Positions 11,661 to 23,958 of a stretch of 64,000 nt of DNA are shown here, piece after piece. Made by a program: the position numbers and the translations under genes. A model generated the notes under the pieces. It was not told the DNA's origin and made no database searches. It worked only from the letters and a program-made list of their open reading frames with translations. The stretch covers positions 19,249,589 through 19,313,588 of the forward strand of contig NC_052486.1 of assembly GCF_009730915.1 (NCBI RefSeq), in the 5' to 3' direction. Numbering within the stretch: position 1 is the first letter of the stretch; every line of letters begins with the position of its first letter. Source of the stretch: Dioscorea cayenensis subsp. rotundata. Its lineage: Eukaryota; Streptophyta; Magnoliopsida; Dioscoreales; Dioscoreaceae.

Positions 11661-14600
11661 CTATGAACCCGCTTTCGAACACTCCCCTTTGGCAGTGATG
11701 CTGGCTGCCCTCCCCACCTTAAGTATGCGGGAAACATACTTTAATCGCAGATAAGGGACGCCCGTCTGCGGTAGCCGTAGTTTCTCATCTGCGAGTAACT
11801 GCTCGATAAACCGCATCACATAGACAATGCAGTCGACACTTCCTTGTTTTTGTCGTGGGGTTTCAGTGCCATGAACAAGTGGGTACTTTGCGGTCGCCGA
11901 CTCGCCGAACTCCATGTCGATACAAAGGTCGAATAGGTTCCGCTGTGGAGGTATACAAGTTGATATTAGAATACTGGTTATTTACCAAACACTATGACTC
12001 AAACACAAATTATTAAAGCACTTACCATGTCTAGTGCGTCTTTATCGTATTCCTTGCTTTGGCATGAAGAATAATGTCTGTATTCTTGTTTGTCATTGTC
12101 AAGGATGATAATTTTAACATCATGCAAGTTGCGCGCGGCATCTCCGATCATAGCCATAGTGGTATGATGTGCGTCTTCCTGCATTGACATAAACAACGCC
12201 AGTGGTCATGTGATGGAGGCGCCCTTCTTGTAATGATATGGCACTATCGTCAGCAAATTCTGGATTATACATAAGAAAGCGTCCATCACATCGTCTGCGC
12301 CCATCTCCTTCCCCTCAAGGAGATCGAATAACCTGGACCGTGTAAGGCTGACAGAGTTATTCTTCCATACGATAGTGCTGCGATTAAACGGTAACAGAGA
12401 TACGTAAACAATATTGTAAATATTTAACTGATACATCAACCGTTTAAATTCTATGTCGAATATTTAAACGTTAACTATATAAATTAAATGGTAAAATATA
12501 ATAGTTTAAATTCTATCTGGAATAGTTAAACATTAAATATATAACTTAAAGGGTAACATGTAATAGTTTAAACAATACCATAAAAACTTCAAACTTACTT
12601 GTCCATAGGGCAGTTGAGGAAGAGCCTTATCAATTCCTGTTCGTTTTTGTTGAGGCTCGATTGGCCAACGTATTTTTTCTTCTTGAGAATAAAGACTTTC
12701 CGAACTTCTTCTAATTTTTGATTGGCATTGATCTTCTCTCTCGTCGTCATTTCGGCGGCATTCCCTTGACCCTCGTCAACAGCTGTTTTGGGATCATCAT
12801 GCGGCACTGTTGTTGACGGTTGTCGGTGTTTAGCACCAGCATCATCTTCCTTCGATGCGGGCACGACAGCAGCATCAAGCGGAGACATATCCTTACATGC
12901 TTCTTGTTGTTGTGAGATTGTGTCTGCCGTTGGTTCCACCCTGACTATGATTTCGTTGATAATAGAGTCAACAACCTTCTCAACTGTGGCCACGGCAACA
13001 GCATCAATGGGAGACACGATGTCAGCTGGTTCTTGTTCTTCAGGGATTGTGTCCATCTTTGATGCCGCACTGTCAGCCGCCCGTTCCACCGGGTTCATGA
13101 CAGAGTCATTGATCTTATCAACCGCGGCAATGACAACATCATCTGCGATCTCCTCCACCGTGACGGCCATGTTATCAGCAGTAACACCATCAGCCGCCGA
13201 TGGTGCTGCTATTATTTCATCATCAGCCGGCGGTGGAGACGAAGACATTATTGTTTTCCTCTTTTTCGCAAGCCTCTTCGAATGAGGCCATTTTCGAATG
13301 GCCTCCCCGATGATGTCGTCGTTATCGAAATCCAACGCAGTGTCTATCCCAGGTGCTTCATTTGTTTGGAGGGATGATGCAGTCGATTGTGACCGGCCTT
13401 CCAATGCCTCAACCCGAGAGACAAGCCGAGGGAACTCGGTCATCAATATCTGGCAAACCTGCAGAAGAGTTGAAGTGACATCCTCGCCTAGTGCCGTCGG
13501 GGGCACTGCCACGGTCGAGGGGGCTGCTATGATCGGGGAGATTGTTGATGTTATCGTCAGTGGGGGTGTTGCAATCTGGCAGGGTAAGGGAGGGCTTCTC
13601 CGGCGTCGAGGAATGCATGCGCGTTTTGAGCTGGAAGTAGGAGAACGACGTCGAGCGCGCACGGAAGAGGTTACCCTCTCATCTTGCCTTCGAGCAAGTG
13701 GTTCCGGAGCAATAGCAGCGAACCGACGGTTGGCCCGAACAAATATATCTTCATCAGCATGCGCCGGAATCAGCTGAGGAAACTAACATGTGTAAACCAA
13801 ACAATTTAGCGAAATCATTCAGTTTAAACAATAAAAACTATAGTTAAACATTGAACTTATATATTTAAACATTATAGCATAAACGTAAACAGAGAACAAA
13901 AGTTTTAAACATTGAAAAATATGTTTTAAACGGTAAATGAACATAGTTAAACGGAAAATAATATGTTTAAACATTAACATCTACTATTAAACACATTGTT
14001 CATGATTTATTACCTCTTTTCATTCGAGAGATGACAAACTGGTTTCTATCGTCGCTTGCTTCCGGTAAGTATTTTTACCGTAGCACAGCATCCTTGGGAT
14101 CTTGCAGAAACGGACTTTCTTTCCGGTTTCGGTCAGCTCGTAAAACCAGATGTTAAGCGCGACCGTGCAACCCTTGATATACCCTGTGTTGGTCTTCTTC
14201 CCCGCGCATCTAGCTTGCACTCGAGCGGCTACTTGTGGAATGTCCTCCATAAGCCACTTGTGTGTCGCCTGCGCCCATACGTATCGCTCCATTCCAAGTA
14301 GATCATCGACATAATCAGTAGTTTCACAAAATTTTCTTCTTCTCCCCTCTGTCCAACGAGTTGCTGAAGAGTGCTCCTGATGGAGTCTCTGTGTCTCTTG
14401 TAGGTTTTGGATAAATACCTCTTTTCGAAAGCTGAGCGTGTTTTCTTCTTCTGAAACACGACTGCGTCTCCATCATAACGCAAACCAAGAACGAGAGCCA
14501 CATCTTCAGGCCTGAAAGTCAGCATACTTTCCCCGATCCTGAATTTATTGGTGCGGCTATCGTACCTTTACAACAGAGAATCAAGAAGGGCCAGCTCTTG

Positions 14601-14757
14601 GAATACAGCTTCCAACTCAGTGAATGCTGCAAACAGTGTCCTTCAGATGATTTCCCAGTGTCGAGGGATCATGTGAACTTTCAATTCAGCCACGGTCTCC
14701 ACTACCGTTGTCAAGTAGTATCGCCCATTAACTAGATTGACAGCCATAATCAGAAGC
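11661..14757 (-). pseudogene. Ulp1/C48 peptidase-like gene with PMD-like N-terminal region
   Basis: Exons were inferred from GT/AG sites: 14757 to about 14010, 13773-12599, 12377-12026, and 11942-11661. The first encodes a region like those in transposon-borne Ulp proteins (FRIGESMLTFRPEDVALVLG, then VWAQATHKWLMEDIPQ and KKVRFCKIPRMLCYG). The long second exon is Ala/Asp/Ser-rich linker ending in a Lys-rich helix. The last two form the C48 core: LEGKEMGADDVMDAF, candidate His in EDAHHTT, candidate Asp in IILDND, and Gln/Cys in QGSVDCIVYVMRF. C48 enzymes remove SUMO-like modifiers; the role in MULEs is unknown. Stops at 14568-14570, in the WEII segment just upstream, and at 12205-12207 break the frame. 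The intron 12598-12378 splices D-N|T in frame. Confidence 0.78.
12378..12598 (-). repeat. Repeat-filled intron of the Ulp-like gene
   Basis: The intron runs from donor GTAAGT (12598) to acceptor ATCGCAG (12378). Read on the gene strand it is a chain of roughly 20-bp units containing TTTAA, TTTAAC or TTTAAAC, the last being CCGTTTAATCGCAG, which includes the splice acceptor. The repeat unit thus reaches the functional 3' splice site. Confidence 0.7.
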
Positions 14758-15639
14758 CTGCGACAATAACAACACATTCAGTAGCCGTATTCACAAATTG
14801 TTAAGGCGAAAATATAAGTTGTTAGACGGTAAACTCTCAATTCTTAAACAGTGATATCACTTGTTAAACAGAGACCTATATTATTAAATAGGGATGCCAA
14901 TATTTAAACGGAGACGATAAAACTTAAACAGTAAAAGCTCATTCTTTAAACGGAGACCTCATTTGTACAACTGCAACCATATCAATTGAAAGGGGAAACG
15001 TACATTATAAACATTACACAAATCACAACAATCGAAAAACTATTTCGATCGTGTACATAGACGAAAATGTAAAACAAAACAAAACCCTAGCCGAGAAATC
15101 TTCTTGCAGACTAACAAAACCCCAGCCGATAAATCCCCTTGCAAGCTTCAATGCCTTCCAATAAAAACAAAATCACAAAACAAAACCGAAAAATGTTTCT
15201 TTGTAACAGAATAGTTAACATAAAACCATAATCAATACCTTAGATTGCAAACTGATGAAATGCCGAATACTTGCGCGGGACTTCTCCTTCGAGACACCGG
15301 TGGAAAATGAAAAGCTGAATTTTACAGAGGATGTGCAAAAATGGCTGGAGACGCGAGTTGAGAGAAGACAAGCAAACGGCTCAAATGGCTGTAGCCCTAA
15401 GAATCCCCCCTCTTCCTCTCACACCGCCGAAATGGCTGCAGCCATGACTTCCCGTGCAAGGGCATTTTCGTCTATAAAATTTAAAAATCACTCCGTTAAC
15501 CGCCGTTACATACTTTGGGGGTTTCAAAATCATGTAATGTAAAAGGAAGGGGGTTTTGGGGATTGCAAAATTAAGGGGGTTTTTTTGGCAATATGGCAAA
15601 CTTAGGGTTTTTTTTTTTTGCAATTTCCACTTAAAATAA

Positions 15640-18600
15640 AAACGAAGTAAATAAATAAAAATACAAGTTAATGGAGTTCAATAATAATGAATAATATTCA
15701 ACCCATGCTATAATTTGAGTATTGATTTATAGAATTAAGTCGGTTATACTTATTAATGAGCTCTAACAACTTATCTTTGACTATTTTTTCTTATCAATAA
15801 AGGATACTAAACGGGCTCTTAGGATTTAATCTACTGATATTGTTATATATCCACATAATCTGAGTAGAATACTATGTATTGAACACTTTCATTTCTCCAC
15901 TAATTATTAGAACAATTAAATAATTACAGATTTTAATGTTCTATGTGGTAATAAATTAATTTTGATGATTGAGCAATGAACCTCTTGCATTAACTGCAAA
16001 ATAGTAAATGAAAAATAATTGGATCTCACAATTTTTAGAGAATGAAATTTTAATTGTCCTTGAACTCCAAAAGAGAGTTTAGTTGCACATAGTGCTCGAA
16101 GAAAACATGGAGAAGAGAAAGATAAAAATGTTGGTTCCTTTTATAGAAAATATTAAAAATTACACTTCTTCTTTTAATTTCAAACAAACTAAAATCTAAA
16201 ATCAAAACTAAGTTTTATAATCCTACTTGTATTTATAAACAAAACTCCCAAATAGAACAAATTTAAAGATAACTATAAAGTTGTTACCTCAACCAATACC
16301 CTGCTCGAGAGTATTCTCATCCCATACGGCGTGCCCATACTTTATGCTTAAGCTTAAATATCTTCTATTCTAAATTTCAAAATAACTTCATAAAGTCATT
16401 TTTTTTTTTCTTCTAAACTTTATTTTTAGGTTCACTTTGACTTAAATCTCTCATTTATCCCACAAAACTCAAAATATAATTATAATCCATAATTACAAGA
16501 GTTTCATCAATCAAAATATAAAAAAATTGATATGAAATATGTGTACATTATACATACTATTATAATTCTATTTGAAAATTGATTATGAGGAAAGTTTTTG
16601 CATCTTATTTTTACTCAATTAATGTTAATTAAATTTTAAGATTATTAAATTAGAATACTTTTAATCAATAATAGATATTTATTAATATTAATTAAAAAAA
16701 TAATTATATGTATATTTGTTTAAATAATTAAATTTTATAAGATGGGTTTGTGAGATAGAAACCATGGGCGTTTGGTTAAAGAAGGTTAATTACTCACCAA
16801 CCAAAACATCCTCCATTTACCTTCATTGACCCGAGGAAAAGAGGGATTTTAAAAAATTAAGGTAAATGCATTTTTTTTAAAAAAAAATTAAGTTGATTTT
16901 TTTTAATGAGGGTAATACAAATTATGATTTTGTTGCTAGTATGTGTTACCTTAGCGACTTGGTTACCACGTGGCACTGGTAGTACAAAGTTATCCCACTA
17001 ACAATTTAATTACTTGATTGACCATATTTAGTAATTAATTTTAAAATTAATAAATATTAATGAAAAATTATAATTAATTAGAAAATTTAATTTTAATATA
17101 AAAAAATCGTTTTCATCTCTGTTATTAATTAAGCCCATGTAAAATGATCCTTCAAAATTATTTCAAACCACTAATACAACTCACATAATAATCCACAATC
17201 TTTCACTAAACACTTTAATATTCACCAATATAATAGCTAAATGGTAAGATATTTTACAAACATGCAGGAGAATTAAGTCTAACAATAAAAGAGCATGTAT
17301 AGAATGGCTTGTTCACTTTATAAAAATAAAAATAAAATATCACCACATAAACCTTCTTTAATACGGACTAATAGAAAGCTCAAATATTAAAATCATAAAT
17401 TTTTTTTAAGTGTTACCTAAATCAAATTTATTTAGCTCAATAATAAAATCTCTATCTCAAACAATTTAATAAATATTCTCATAAAATTTTCAAAGAAAAC
17501 ATTAGTTGATTGTAATTAGTTACTTGGATATTCATATCGGTTATTGAAATTAAATCAAATGTCTATTTTAAGTATTTAACTCTAATATAGCATTTGAAAA
17601 TAACAAATATTTTCTAAATAATGTTTAAAATAATGATTTCACCTTTCCCATTGTAACGAAAAATACCCTTCATAACTAAGATAGTAACTAATGAGTATAA
17701 CATAAATGTGGCCAAACGAGTATAAAAAAAATATTTCTAAGGGGGACTTTTTGCATTTTTAACCAAAATTTAAAAATAAAAAAATGTGGTCGAAATTCCT
17801 ATAAGAATTTCAAAAGCCATAACTAATAAGTATAATTTCACTCAATGAGATTGAATTTTTTTACTCATGATTATTAGAATGTGAATAATTTTGAATTAAT
17901 TTTACTCCCAATCTTGTTGTTTTGCATTGTAGGAGGAAAAAAAGAATGATTTGAAGGAGGAAAATCAAGAATGACTAAGCAAAACAGATAATCTAATGTC
18001 TAACAGCCAAATGAGGTATTCACATAAACATAAATAAATAAATAAATAAATAAATAAGTAAATTTTGGGAATGACTATGAATATCATTTAAACTATTGTA
18101 CATAAGTTATAAGTATACCTCAAATATAGTTTTCAATTTAATGGCCGGAGGATGATATGTAAAGCAAAGTCTTAAGTACATTTGAAGGCAAATTTTATAA
18201 AAAGTCATCACTTTTTAGTTTTATATTTTAGAATATTAATTTACATTTTCATTAAGTCCTAAAGAGTTATAATAAAATTTTTATCTTTGAAATTTAACGA
18301 AATTATTAATTTAACATATTGGTTTAAGACGGGAATAAAAAAAAATTTATTTAATTGAAGTTATTAATTTATCAGACATTCATTAATCGAGATTTTACTG
18401 TATACGTAAATATATGTTCATATTTTTAAACATCCTCTCGTCAAATGATATACCATATTTCGGGGACAGAGACATATAGAGAACTGTGGGGGTCAAATGA
18501 CCCCATAAAAATTTTAGAATTAGAAATAGTGTATATATATATATAAGAAAATTATTAAATTGACCCTGCTAATTTAGAAAATGTTGGTCAATATATAATA

Positions 18601-18857
18601 ACAACACATTTTTATGAGAAGACAGTGGGTAATTATGCAAATATTATAAGTTTAAAAAGACCCATATCTTAAGACCCAATTTTTTTTTTTTTTCCTCTTG
18701 TCTTTTTAACAACTTAAAAACAAAACAAAAGTTATTTTTTTGTTTTTCACTATCAATATTTTCTAGCTACTATTTTAATTTTTTACCCAATTAGAGAAAG
18801 AGAACCACCCTACTACCTCATTTTTTTCTTATTTAAGAAGTGAAATCCCAAGAAGGC
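15640..18857. other. AT-rich intergenic spacer between the two MULEs
   Basis: No coding frame was found. A less AT-rich patch near 16290-16350 and a stretch reading GTCAAATGACCCC near 18491 look like pieces of old repeats, but no ends could be defined. An (AAAT)n tract lies at 18030-18056. Confidence 0.45.
18030..18056 (+). repeat. (AAAT)n microsatellite
   Basis: Six to seven ATAA units in a row within AT-rich spacer. Confidence 0.9.
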
Positions 18858-18866
18858 AAAAATTTT

Positions 18867-19112
18867 GGCTTTTTTTTAAATATTACAATAAAACAAATAT
18901 TTACTAAACTACGCATGTTTGGGATTATTCACTAAAATACGCAAGTTGGTGGAAAATGGGAAAACTTCCCCGTTTTCAGCTTTTTTTTTATTTTTTTTAT
19001 TTTAAAAATATAGAAAACAGGAGAGTTTCTCCCGTGTTCAATATTTTGTAATTTTTTTAATAAACAAATGAAACCGGGAGATGAACTCCCGTTTTCCCAA
19101 TTTTTTTAATTA
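18867..19112 (+). repeat. Left terminal inverted repeat of the PMD-carrying MULE
   Basis: The arm starts GGCTTTTTTTTAAATATTAC, continues ATTTACTAAACTACGCAT and GGTGGAAAATGGGAAAACTT, and ends in CGGGAGATGAACTCCCGTTT. Its reverse complement is recognisable throughout 26640-26922. It contains three small palindromic modules of GGGAGA-n-CTCCCGTTTTC type. Confidence 0.85.
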
Positions 19113-19123
19113 AAAAAAAGCTC

Positions 19124-19482
19124 AAACGGTTGTTTAGTTTTATTATTATTAAAAAGGTCTAAATATCAAAATGGTCTCTCTATTTTTGTGTTTTCCGTCA
19201 TTTTAGTCCCTCTAATATAAAATCCGCCTTTTTGGTTCTCGTGTTTTCACATTTCTGTCTTTTTGGTCCCTCTAATTGACGGATCTGCCCTTTTGGTCCT
19301 TCCAGCTAATGAATTGGAGGGACCAAAACTGCAGATCCGTCAATTAAAGGGAGCAAAAAGATAAAAATATGCAAATACGAGTACCAAAATGGCGGATTTT
19401 ATATTAGAGACTAAAAGGGCGGAAAACGTAAAATAGAGGGGCCATTTTGATATTTATACCTTATTAAAGCTAAACAACCGTT
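19124..19482. mobile_element. Fold-back MITE-like element, about 360 bp
   Basis: The whole segment is one imperfect palindrome. AACGGTTGTTTAG at 19125-19137 pairs with CTAAACAACCGTT at 19470-19482. The arms continue through AAATATCAAAATGG, AAAATCCGCC and GACGGATCTG blocks to a centre near 19305. It sits between the MULE left terminal repeat and the PMD gene promoter. No coding content; a target duplication could not be fixed. Confidence 0.75.
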
Positions 19483-19587
19483 CACATTATCAGGCTTTCA
19501 CCTCTGCATTTTTAAAAAAGCAAAAAAAAAAGCCACTTTAGTAACGGATATTTTTTATCCGTTGAATTATTTTATTATTATTTTTTC

Positions 19588-19600
19588 TTATATAATACCC
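19588..19600 (+). promoter_or_regulatory. Candidate TATA box of the PMD gene
   Basis: TTATATAATACCC lies 125 bases before the proposed start codon at 19725, a usual spacing for a plant promoter plus short leader. Assignment rests on position and motif only. Confidence 0.4.
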
Positions 19601-19798
19601 ACTTCCCACTTCATACTATCTTCTCTTCCATTCTTATTTTCTCCCATTTTAATCTTATTTCAAGTTCTAATTGTTTGGGTGTTTTATACTTACACGTGTA
19701 CGGGATTTTTGTTGATAATTTTCGATGGCGTTCTTAAGATTACAGAGTGATCACATTTCATCCATTTTGTCGGAAAATGTAATATTTTTGTATACTTA

Positions 19799-20614
19799 GG
19801 TAGTGTTTGGTGCCCTGGATATCCCAGGATAGGGATGGGATATCCAGGGCTACAACCCCATCCGGGTGTTTAGTTTCCTGGATGGGACTAGATGGGGATG
19901 TCCCCCATCCCTGAAAAATGGGATGAGTGGCGTCCCACCAATTGGTGGGACGCCACTCATCCCACCATCTCATCCCTTTCTCTCTCTCCTTCTCTCATCT
20001 ATTTCCATCTCTCTAAATATTTTAAACTAATTAACTTCAACTAAAAAATTAACTTAAATAATAAATAAATATGTCATTCATTAATAATCCATTAAAATAA
20101 TTTAAACTAAATAAATAAAATATATTTTTATTAATTATCTGTTATTTAAATACTTCCTAAAATATTTAAATTTAAATAAATTAAAAAAATCATCCATTAA
20201 TTAAATTAAATTAAATTAAACAATTTAAAAATATTTTTTAATGATAATTTGAAAGTACATTCTTAGTTTTTAACCTTTTGGTTATTATGGTTATTCATAA
20301 TAGTTTCCGCTGCAGTTTCTAGTTATTCATAATAGTTTCCGTTTATTATGTTATTAATTAATAATCCATTAAAAATATTTCATGCTAAATAAATAAAAAA
20401 TTTATCTATTAATATCCGTTATTTAAATCAAATACATACTTAAAAATGGATATCCAAATATTTACATATCCTTATCCCTCTAACCAAACACCAAACAATC
20501 TTTATTCTTACTATTAAATCCCTCCAACCAAACACTTAAACATGGATATTCCCATCCATGGATATCTCCCATCCATGGAATATTATATATATATCCCACT
20601 ATCCAAACACTACC
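19799..20614. mobile_element. Non-autonomous PIF/Harbinger (Tourist-like) element, 816 bp
   Basis: Target duplication TTA (19796-19798 and 20615-20617) flanks ends reading GGTAGTGTTTGGTG at the left and GGTAGTGTTTGGAT inward from the right. Subterminal sequence is rich in GGATATCC and ATGGGAT/ATCCCAT repeats around an AT-rich core. No coding sequence. It lies in the first intron of the PMD pseudogene. Confidence 0.85.
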
Positions 20615-21640
20615 TTAGATAACGTTGAAATTAATTATTTATTAATAATTATATTAAGACATTAATTTCACATCATAATTTTTTTATGTTATAATTATTA
20701 ATCATATTAATAATTATCTTATTAGCGGCCGAAGCATGTTTAATTAGATAACGCACTATATTTTTAGGGTAATTTTTTATTATTAATTGTATTATATCAT
20801 AATTAATTATTGTATTAATAATTGTTATATTAACCTCGAAGCATGTTTACTTAGATAACCTAGTATATTATTCGATTATTTTTTTATTAATAATTGTATT
20901 AAGTCATTATTTCATATTAATGATTGTATTATATCATAATTATTAATCGTATTAATAATTATCTTATTAGCGCCCCAATTATGTTTATTAGATAACCCAC
21001 TATATTTTTAGGGTAATTTTTTATTATTAATAATCGTATTATGTCATTAGGTTTTATGAATAATTTTATTATGTCATAATTAATTATTGTATTAATAATT
21101 GTTATATTAACTTCGAAGAATATTTATTTAGATAACCTAGTATATTATTCGGTTATTTTGTTTATTATTAATAATTATATTAAGTCATTATTTTATATTA
21201 ATAATTGTATTATGTCATAATTATTAATCGTATTAATAATTATCTTATTAGCACCCCAATCATGTTTAATTAGATAACCCATTATATTTTTAGGTAATTT
21301 TGTTTATTATTAATAATTGTATTATGTCATAATTAATTATTGTATTAACCCCGAAGAATGTTTATTTAGATAACCTAATATATTATTCAGTTATTTTTTA
21401 TCAATAATTGTATTAAGTCATTATTTTAGATAACCTAGTATATTATTAGGTTTAATTTTTTATTGTATTAGTAATTGTTATATTATGGCCGAAGCATGTT
21501 TATTTAGATAACCTAGCATATTATTAGGTTAATTTTTATTAAAAATTATATTAAGTCATTAGTTTATATTAATAATTGTATTATTTCATAATTATTAATC
21601 GCATTAATAATTATATTATTAGGTTAGATATATGATGTAT
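20615..21640 (+). repeat. Degenerate AT-rich tandem array in the PMD intron
   Basis: Units of about 60-140 bp share TTTAGATAACC(C/T)A(G/C)TATATT, a run of TATTAATAATTGTATTA and often GAAGCATGTTTA. AGATAAC anchors occur at 20617, 20746, 20853, 20990, 21130, 21272, 21368, 21428 and 21506. The adjoining Tourist-like element is inserted directly in front of an anchor. Confidence 0.75.
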
Positions 21641-23958
21641 TACACAAATAACACACCAATGTTTATGGTTTACTCTTCAATCATATTTAATTTTTCGATG
21701 ACATATGTTCGGATTTGTGATTTTTTCGTGTCATATATTTTTTTCAAGTCAACTTATTTTATTTTTCCATTTAATATGAAATTGATTAATTTATAACTTT
21801 CTACAGCCTGATCGGGTTCTTAGGTGTAGACATGTGTCTATTGTAGAGCCTCCTCCAGAAATCATAGGTCTTATAAGAGAAGCCGGGTTCCATCATGGGG
21901 CTCAAATTCTTAATTTTCGAATTGATGCCGCTCTTGTGAGCGCATTAGTGGAGAGATGGTGGACTGAAACACACACATTCCACCTTACATGCGGTGAGAC
22001 AACAATCACGTTGGAAGATGTGGCGCTATTACTGGGCTTACCTATTAACGGCCACGAAGTCATTGGGTAGACTTCCGGCTTAGAAAGTGCTGTTTGTGCA
22101 GAGTTGCTCGGAGTGATCCCACCGGCGGAGCAAATGAAAGGTCAGAGTATAACTTTAACGTGGCTTGAGGAAACATTTGGCATGTTGCCATATGATGCAA
22201 GTCAACGACAGATAGAATGTTATGCACGCGCCTATATCCTAAGGCTTATCGGTTGTGTCCTCATGCCAGATATGTCTCAGAACAGGGTTCATCTGAAGTG
22301 GTTACCGCTTCTGAGGGATTTTACAGAAGCAGGAAGATACAGTTGGGGTTCAGCATGTCTAGCAACCATGTACAGGTCTTTATGCTGTGCATCGAACAAG
22401 GATATGAAAAATATCAGTGGATCTATGATATTACTTCAATCATGGGAATGGCACATGATTTCAAGTATATCCCCTCGAACCTGTGCTATCGTATCCTTTC
22501 CTCTGGCTCGTAGGTGAGAGCAAATTAAATTGATGATTCATTTTACACTTAATAATAATACATTGAAATTATAATTCATTCTCAATTTCTAGGTGGGCGC
22601 ACATTGAAGTGAATGATGATAGCCGCATCAACAAGCACAATGTGAAGATATATAGATAGTTACTATATCGGTTGGAGATGCAACAGGTAATGTTGTTAAA
22701 AAAACTGATATTTCATGCACATATTTTAAGTATTAATAATCGTTGATTATCTGGTAAACAATTTTGAAAAGTTTATATGGCGGCCTTACGATTCGAACGA
22801 GATAATCGCACAAGTGCCACAAGACATTTTCGCAGACAGACCTTTATGGACTGCGTGTACATCATTGATTTACTTCGAAGTTGTTGAGTGGCACCAAACA
22901 AATCGAGTGACAAGATAATTTGTCTTCGCCTAAGGTGTTCCTCTCGATCCAGTTTGCAATATTGGACCGACCCATGATCATGATCTTCGTAGCAAAATTG
23001 ACACAGATTGGGCATTGATGTACAGAAGATGGACTGGATACTAGAGAGATATAGCTCACGTTGCCTTAGCCTTCATGTTCCTGCCGGGAATAACGCAATG
23101 TCGTTGGAATATTATAACTGGTATACTACTAACACCATACTATTTTTATCGACAGATCAGGACATGTTGGATCCTCGTACGAGAGGGAACACTCTTTCAA
23201 CGCTTCTCAGAGCGTTTCCAACAGTAGTTGTAGATGTACCACGACTGAGTCCTCCTGTATGAAAACTTCGTCAGCATAGTTCTCAGGCCGAACACGACGA
23301 GGTACATATTCCTCGACACCCACATTACGAAGGGTACCGGTCATTTCACTCATCAGATGATATCAACGTTACTCGATCATCTCATCTCCATGGATTTCCT
23401 CTAGTTGAGCCCAGCAAATACTCGGTTGATTTCGGGATGGACTTTGTGCGGAATTTATTTGAGTATCAACCTCATCCACCTATGGAATGCGAACAATCTA
23501 GTCGTTCAACTTCATTTCGGCAACAAAACTGGGAATCACCCCCAAACCCTTCGTATTTTGCTGCGAACCTCCACACTCAAGCCTCAGCAATATACGATTT
23601 GGATGAATCATCTGATGACGACCCGCCAGCTGAGCAAGCACGAAGACCTAGGCCACGGGGACTGCCTGACAGAGATATTCATCCACCTCAATGTTTTACT
23701 GAGAGGTGGCAGCGTAGACGGTAGAGTAGACTCTTATATTAGTTGTTGTTTTTCTTTATTGTGTGCGCAAAACCATATGTAGTATTTTTTTTCTTGGTGT
23801 TCTATGTTGTGTATTTTTTGAAAGTTACTTTTTATTTGCATTTGTTTTTTCTTCATATGCTTTAACAAAAGGCTTTAATAATAAGTCATTGCATGTTATA
23901 ATTATATCGAAGGCTTACATAATTAAAACATTACAACAAAAAAGACATTTAGAGTAAA

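Larger units (their letters stand above)
5943..15630. mobile_element. Mutator-like element (MULE) carrying mudrA and a Ulp1-like gene, 9,688 bp
   Basis: The exact 9-bp target duplication TTAAAATAA lies at 5934-5942 and 15631-15639, as expected for Mutator. The ends are only weakly inverted: GGGATAATTACTGTTTACCC at the left, GTGGAAATTGCAAAAA read inward from the right. That is typical of non-TIR MULEs. Inside, a mudrA transposase relic (+) converges on a Ulp1/C48 peptidase-like gene (-). This matches the KAONASHI-type ULP-bearing MULEs known from Arabidopsis and related elements in melon. The left 2.6 kb is a collapsed second copy of the same element. Both genes carry stops, so this copy is presumably not autonomous. 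Confidence 0.9.
19725..23724 (+). pseudogene. Plant mobile domain (PMD, MAIN-like) gene, decayed, inside a MULE
   Basis: A short first exon (19725-19778, MAFLRLQSDHISSILSEN) joins in phase 0 to an exon beginning at 21807 (PDRVLRCRHVSIVEPPPEII). The PMD signature follows: GFHHGAQILNFRIDAALVSA, then ETHTFHLTCGETTITLEDVA and LLLGLPINGHEVIG. Later pieces are RPYDSNEIIAQVPQDIFADR, YFEVVEWHQTNRV, DTDWALMYRRW and YYNWYTTNTILFLSTDQDML, and a polar tail ends at 23724. Breaks: TAG at 22068-22070, TAA at 22916-22918 and 22931-22933, and a frameshift near 23040. PMD proteins in plants include MAIN and MAIL1, which act in genome stability and silencing; transposon-borne copies have no established role. 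The 2-kb first intron hosts a MITE and an AT-rich array. Confidence 0.82.

Noticed and set aside
12788..13777. Plus-strand open frames opposite the Ulp-like gene
   Set aside because: They are the complement of the Ala/Asp/Ser-rich linker exon of the minus-strand gene; low-complexity coding DNA leaves the opposite strand open.
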